Assembly (NCBI RefSeq): GCF_009870125.1
Contig: NC_046679.1
Span: 19,530,001 to 19,594,000, forward strand
Direction of reading: 5' to 3'
Length of the DNA: 64,000 nucleotides
Source: Drosophila pseudoobscura
Taxonomy: Eukaryota > Arthropoda > Insecta > Diptera > Drosophilidae
The translations under genes were made by a program, and so were the position numbers. The notes beneath the pieces were generated by a model, which saw only the letters and a program-made list of their open reading frames with translations, did not search any database and was not told the DNA's origin. Shown here piece after piece: positions 63,464 to 64,000 of the stretch. Positions within the stretch are counted from its first letter, which is position 1. Each line of letters starts with the position of its first letter.

Positions 63464-64000
63464 AACTGCTTTGGGTTTCTGTTTCTTATGCGGGTGCGGG
63501 TGCGGATGGTGGATGCTACGAGTGTGTGTGGGTTTGAAATACGCGTTGCATGAGATAATCTCTGGCTATGTGCGTGCCACACGCCAAGCATCCTTCCCGA
63601 GGATCCTGGGGGCAGCAACCAGCCAGACCACAGTAAGCGCGGATTTTTTGATGGTTAATAAAAATTCCAACATTGTCTCGTGCAGTTCATCATGGCCACC
63701 ATATAAGTAGGAGTATGTACAATATGAACCAGCAGCAGCAACGAGCGATGACAACATTAAGAAGATGCTTGCCACAGTTTTCTATTTCCCTTTTTTCTTC
63801 CCTGACATTTATGCAGTTTTATGATAAAGTTGCAAGAGATTTTCTTAAGGCTATACGTCTGTATATCTTTCTCTAAAATTATGTTTGAATTGGTAGCAAA
63901 ATTGTATGCCAGACCTTATCTGCAAGACTTCATATACTGTTTGCCGTTGACGGTTCCTCCTTACGTCCCTTCTTAAGAAAATTGGAAAAGCATAGGCTTT

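Larger units (their letters stand above)
49240..64000. other. Non-coding stretch, no gene supported
   Basis: Nearly 15 kb without an exon I can defend. Features seen are a TAAC run near 50360, CT- and GA-rich tracts (50930, 51975, 62740-62790), a GGAC/GGAT tetramer array (54010-54044), AT-rich DNA near 59490-59700 and 60950-61010, and a GGGTTT array (63437-63463). Frames at 58648-59217, 62466-62651 (both minus) and 59732-60196 (plus) are discussed as doubtful. Confidence 0.45.

Overview
This window looks like a gene-poor stretch of a Drosophila chromosome, most likely from the obscura species group (inference). The evidence is eukaryotic gene structure with short GT-AG introns, TATA/Inr core promoters spaced as in Drosophila, a pickpocket-family DEG/ENaC channel gene, a class I aldolase gene, and two full copies plus one fragment of a DINE-1-like (Helentron-derived) element. 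These carry the GTCY microsatellite and the TATACCCGATACT / AGTATCGGGTATA subterminal inverted repeats. No bacterial-type genes, rRNA or convincing tRNA genes were seen.

Layout. 1-7364: non-coding, with simple repeats. 7365-8485: first DINE-1-like element. 8486-13280: non-coding, ending in a very AT-rich block. 13280-13823 (minus): possible decayed coding sequence. 13897-14900 (plus): a tandem pair of genes for small secreted four-cysteine peptides, each with its own TATA box and a 5'UTR intron just before the start codon. 14900-25180: no gene supported. 25283-26505 (minus): a three-exon fructose-bisphosphate aldolase paralogue with an intact 364-residue frame. It has Gln in place of the Schiff-base lysine and Asn in place of an active-site Glu, so it is probably a pseudoenzyme. 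26506-38285: non-coding, with a plausible TATA promoter near 27646. 38286-40357 (plus): a five-exon pickpocket channel of 497 residues, one of whose introns must be only 32 or 44 nt long. 40358-48120: non-coding, with a solo 3' end of the DINE-1-like element (41645-41725) and a plausible promoter plus 5' non-coding exon (42946-43089). 48121-49239: second full DINE-1-like element, same orientation as the first. 49240-64000: no gene supported, only simple repeats and a few doubtful ORFs.

The four protein genes do not form a pathway. They are independent genes in a large intergenic or intronic domain. The low coding density, GA/CA-rich tracts and isolated promoter/5'-exon candidates suggest that parts are introns or regulatory DNA of large neighbouring genes whose coding exons lie outside the window (inference). 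The most notable observations are the catalytic-residue loss in the aldolase paralogue, the ultra-short channel intron, and the cysteine-spaced peptide pair next to a possible decayed gene.
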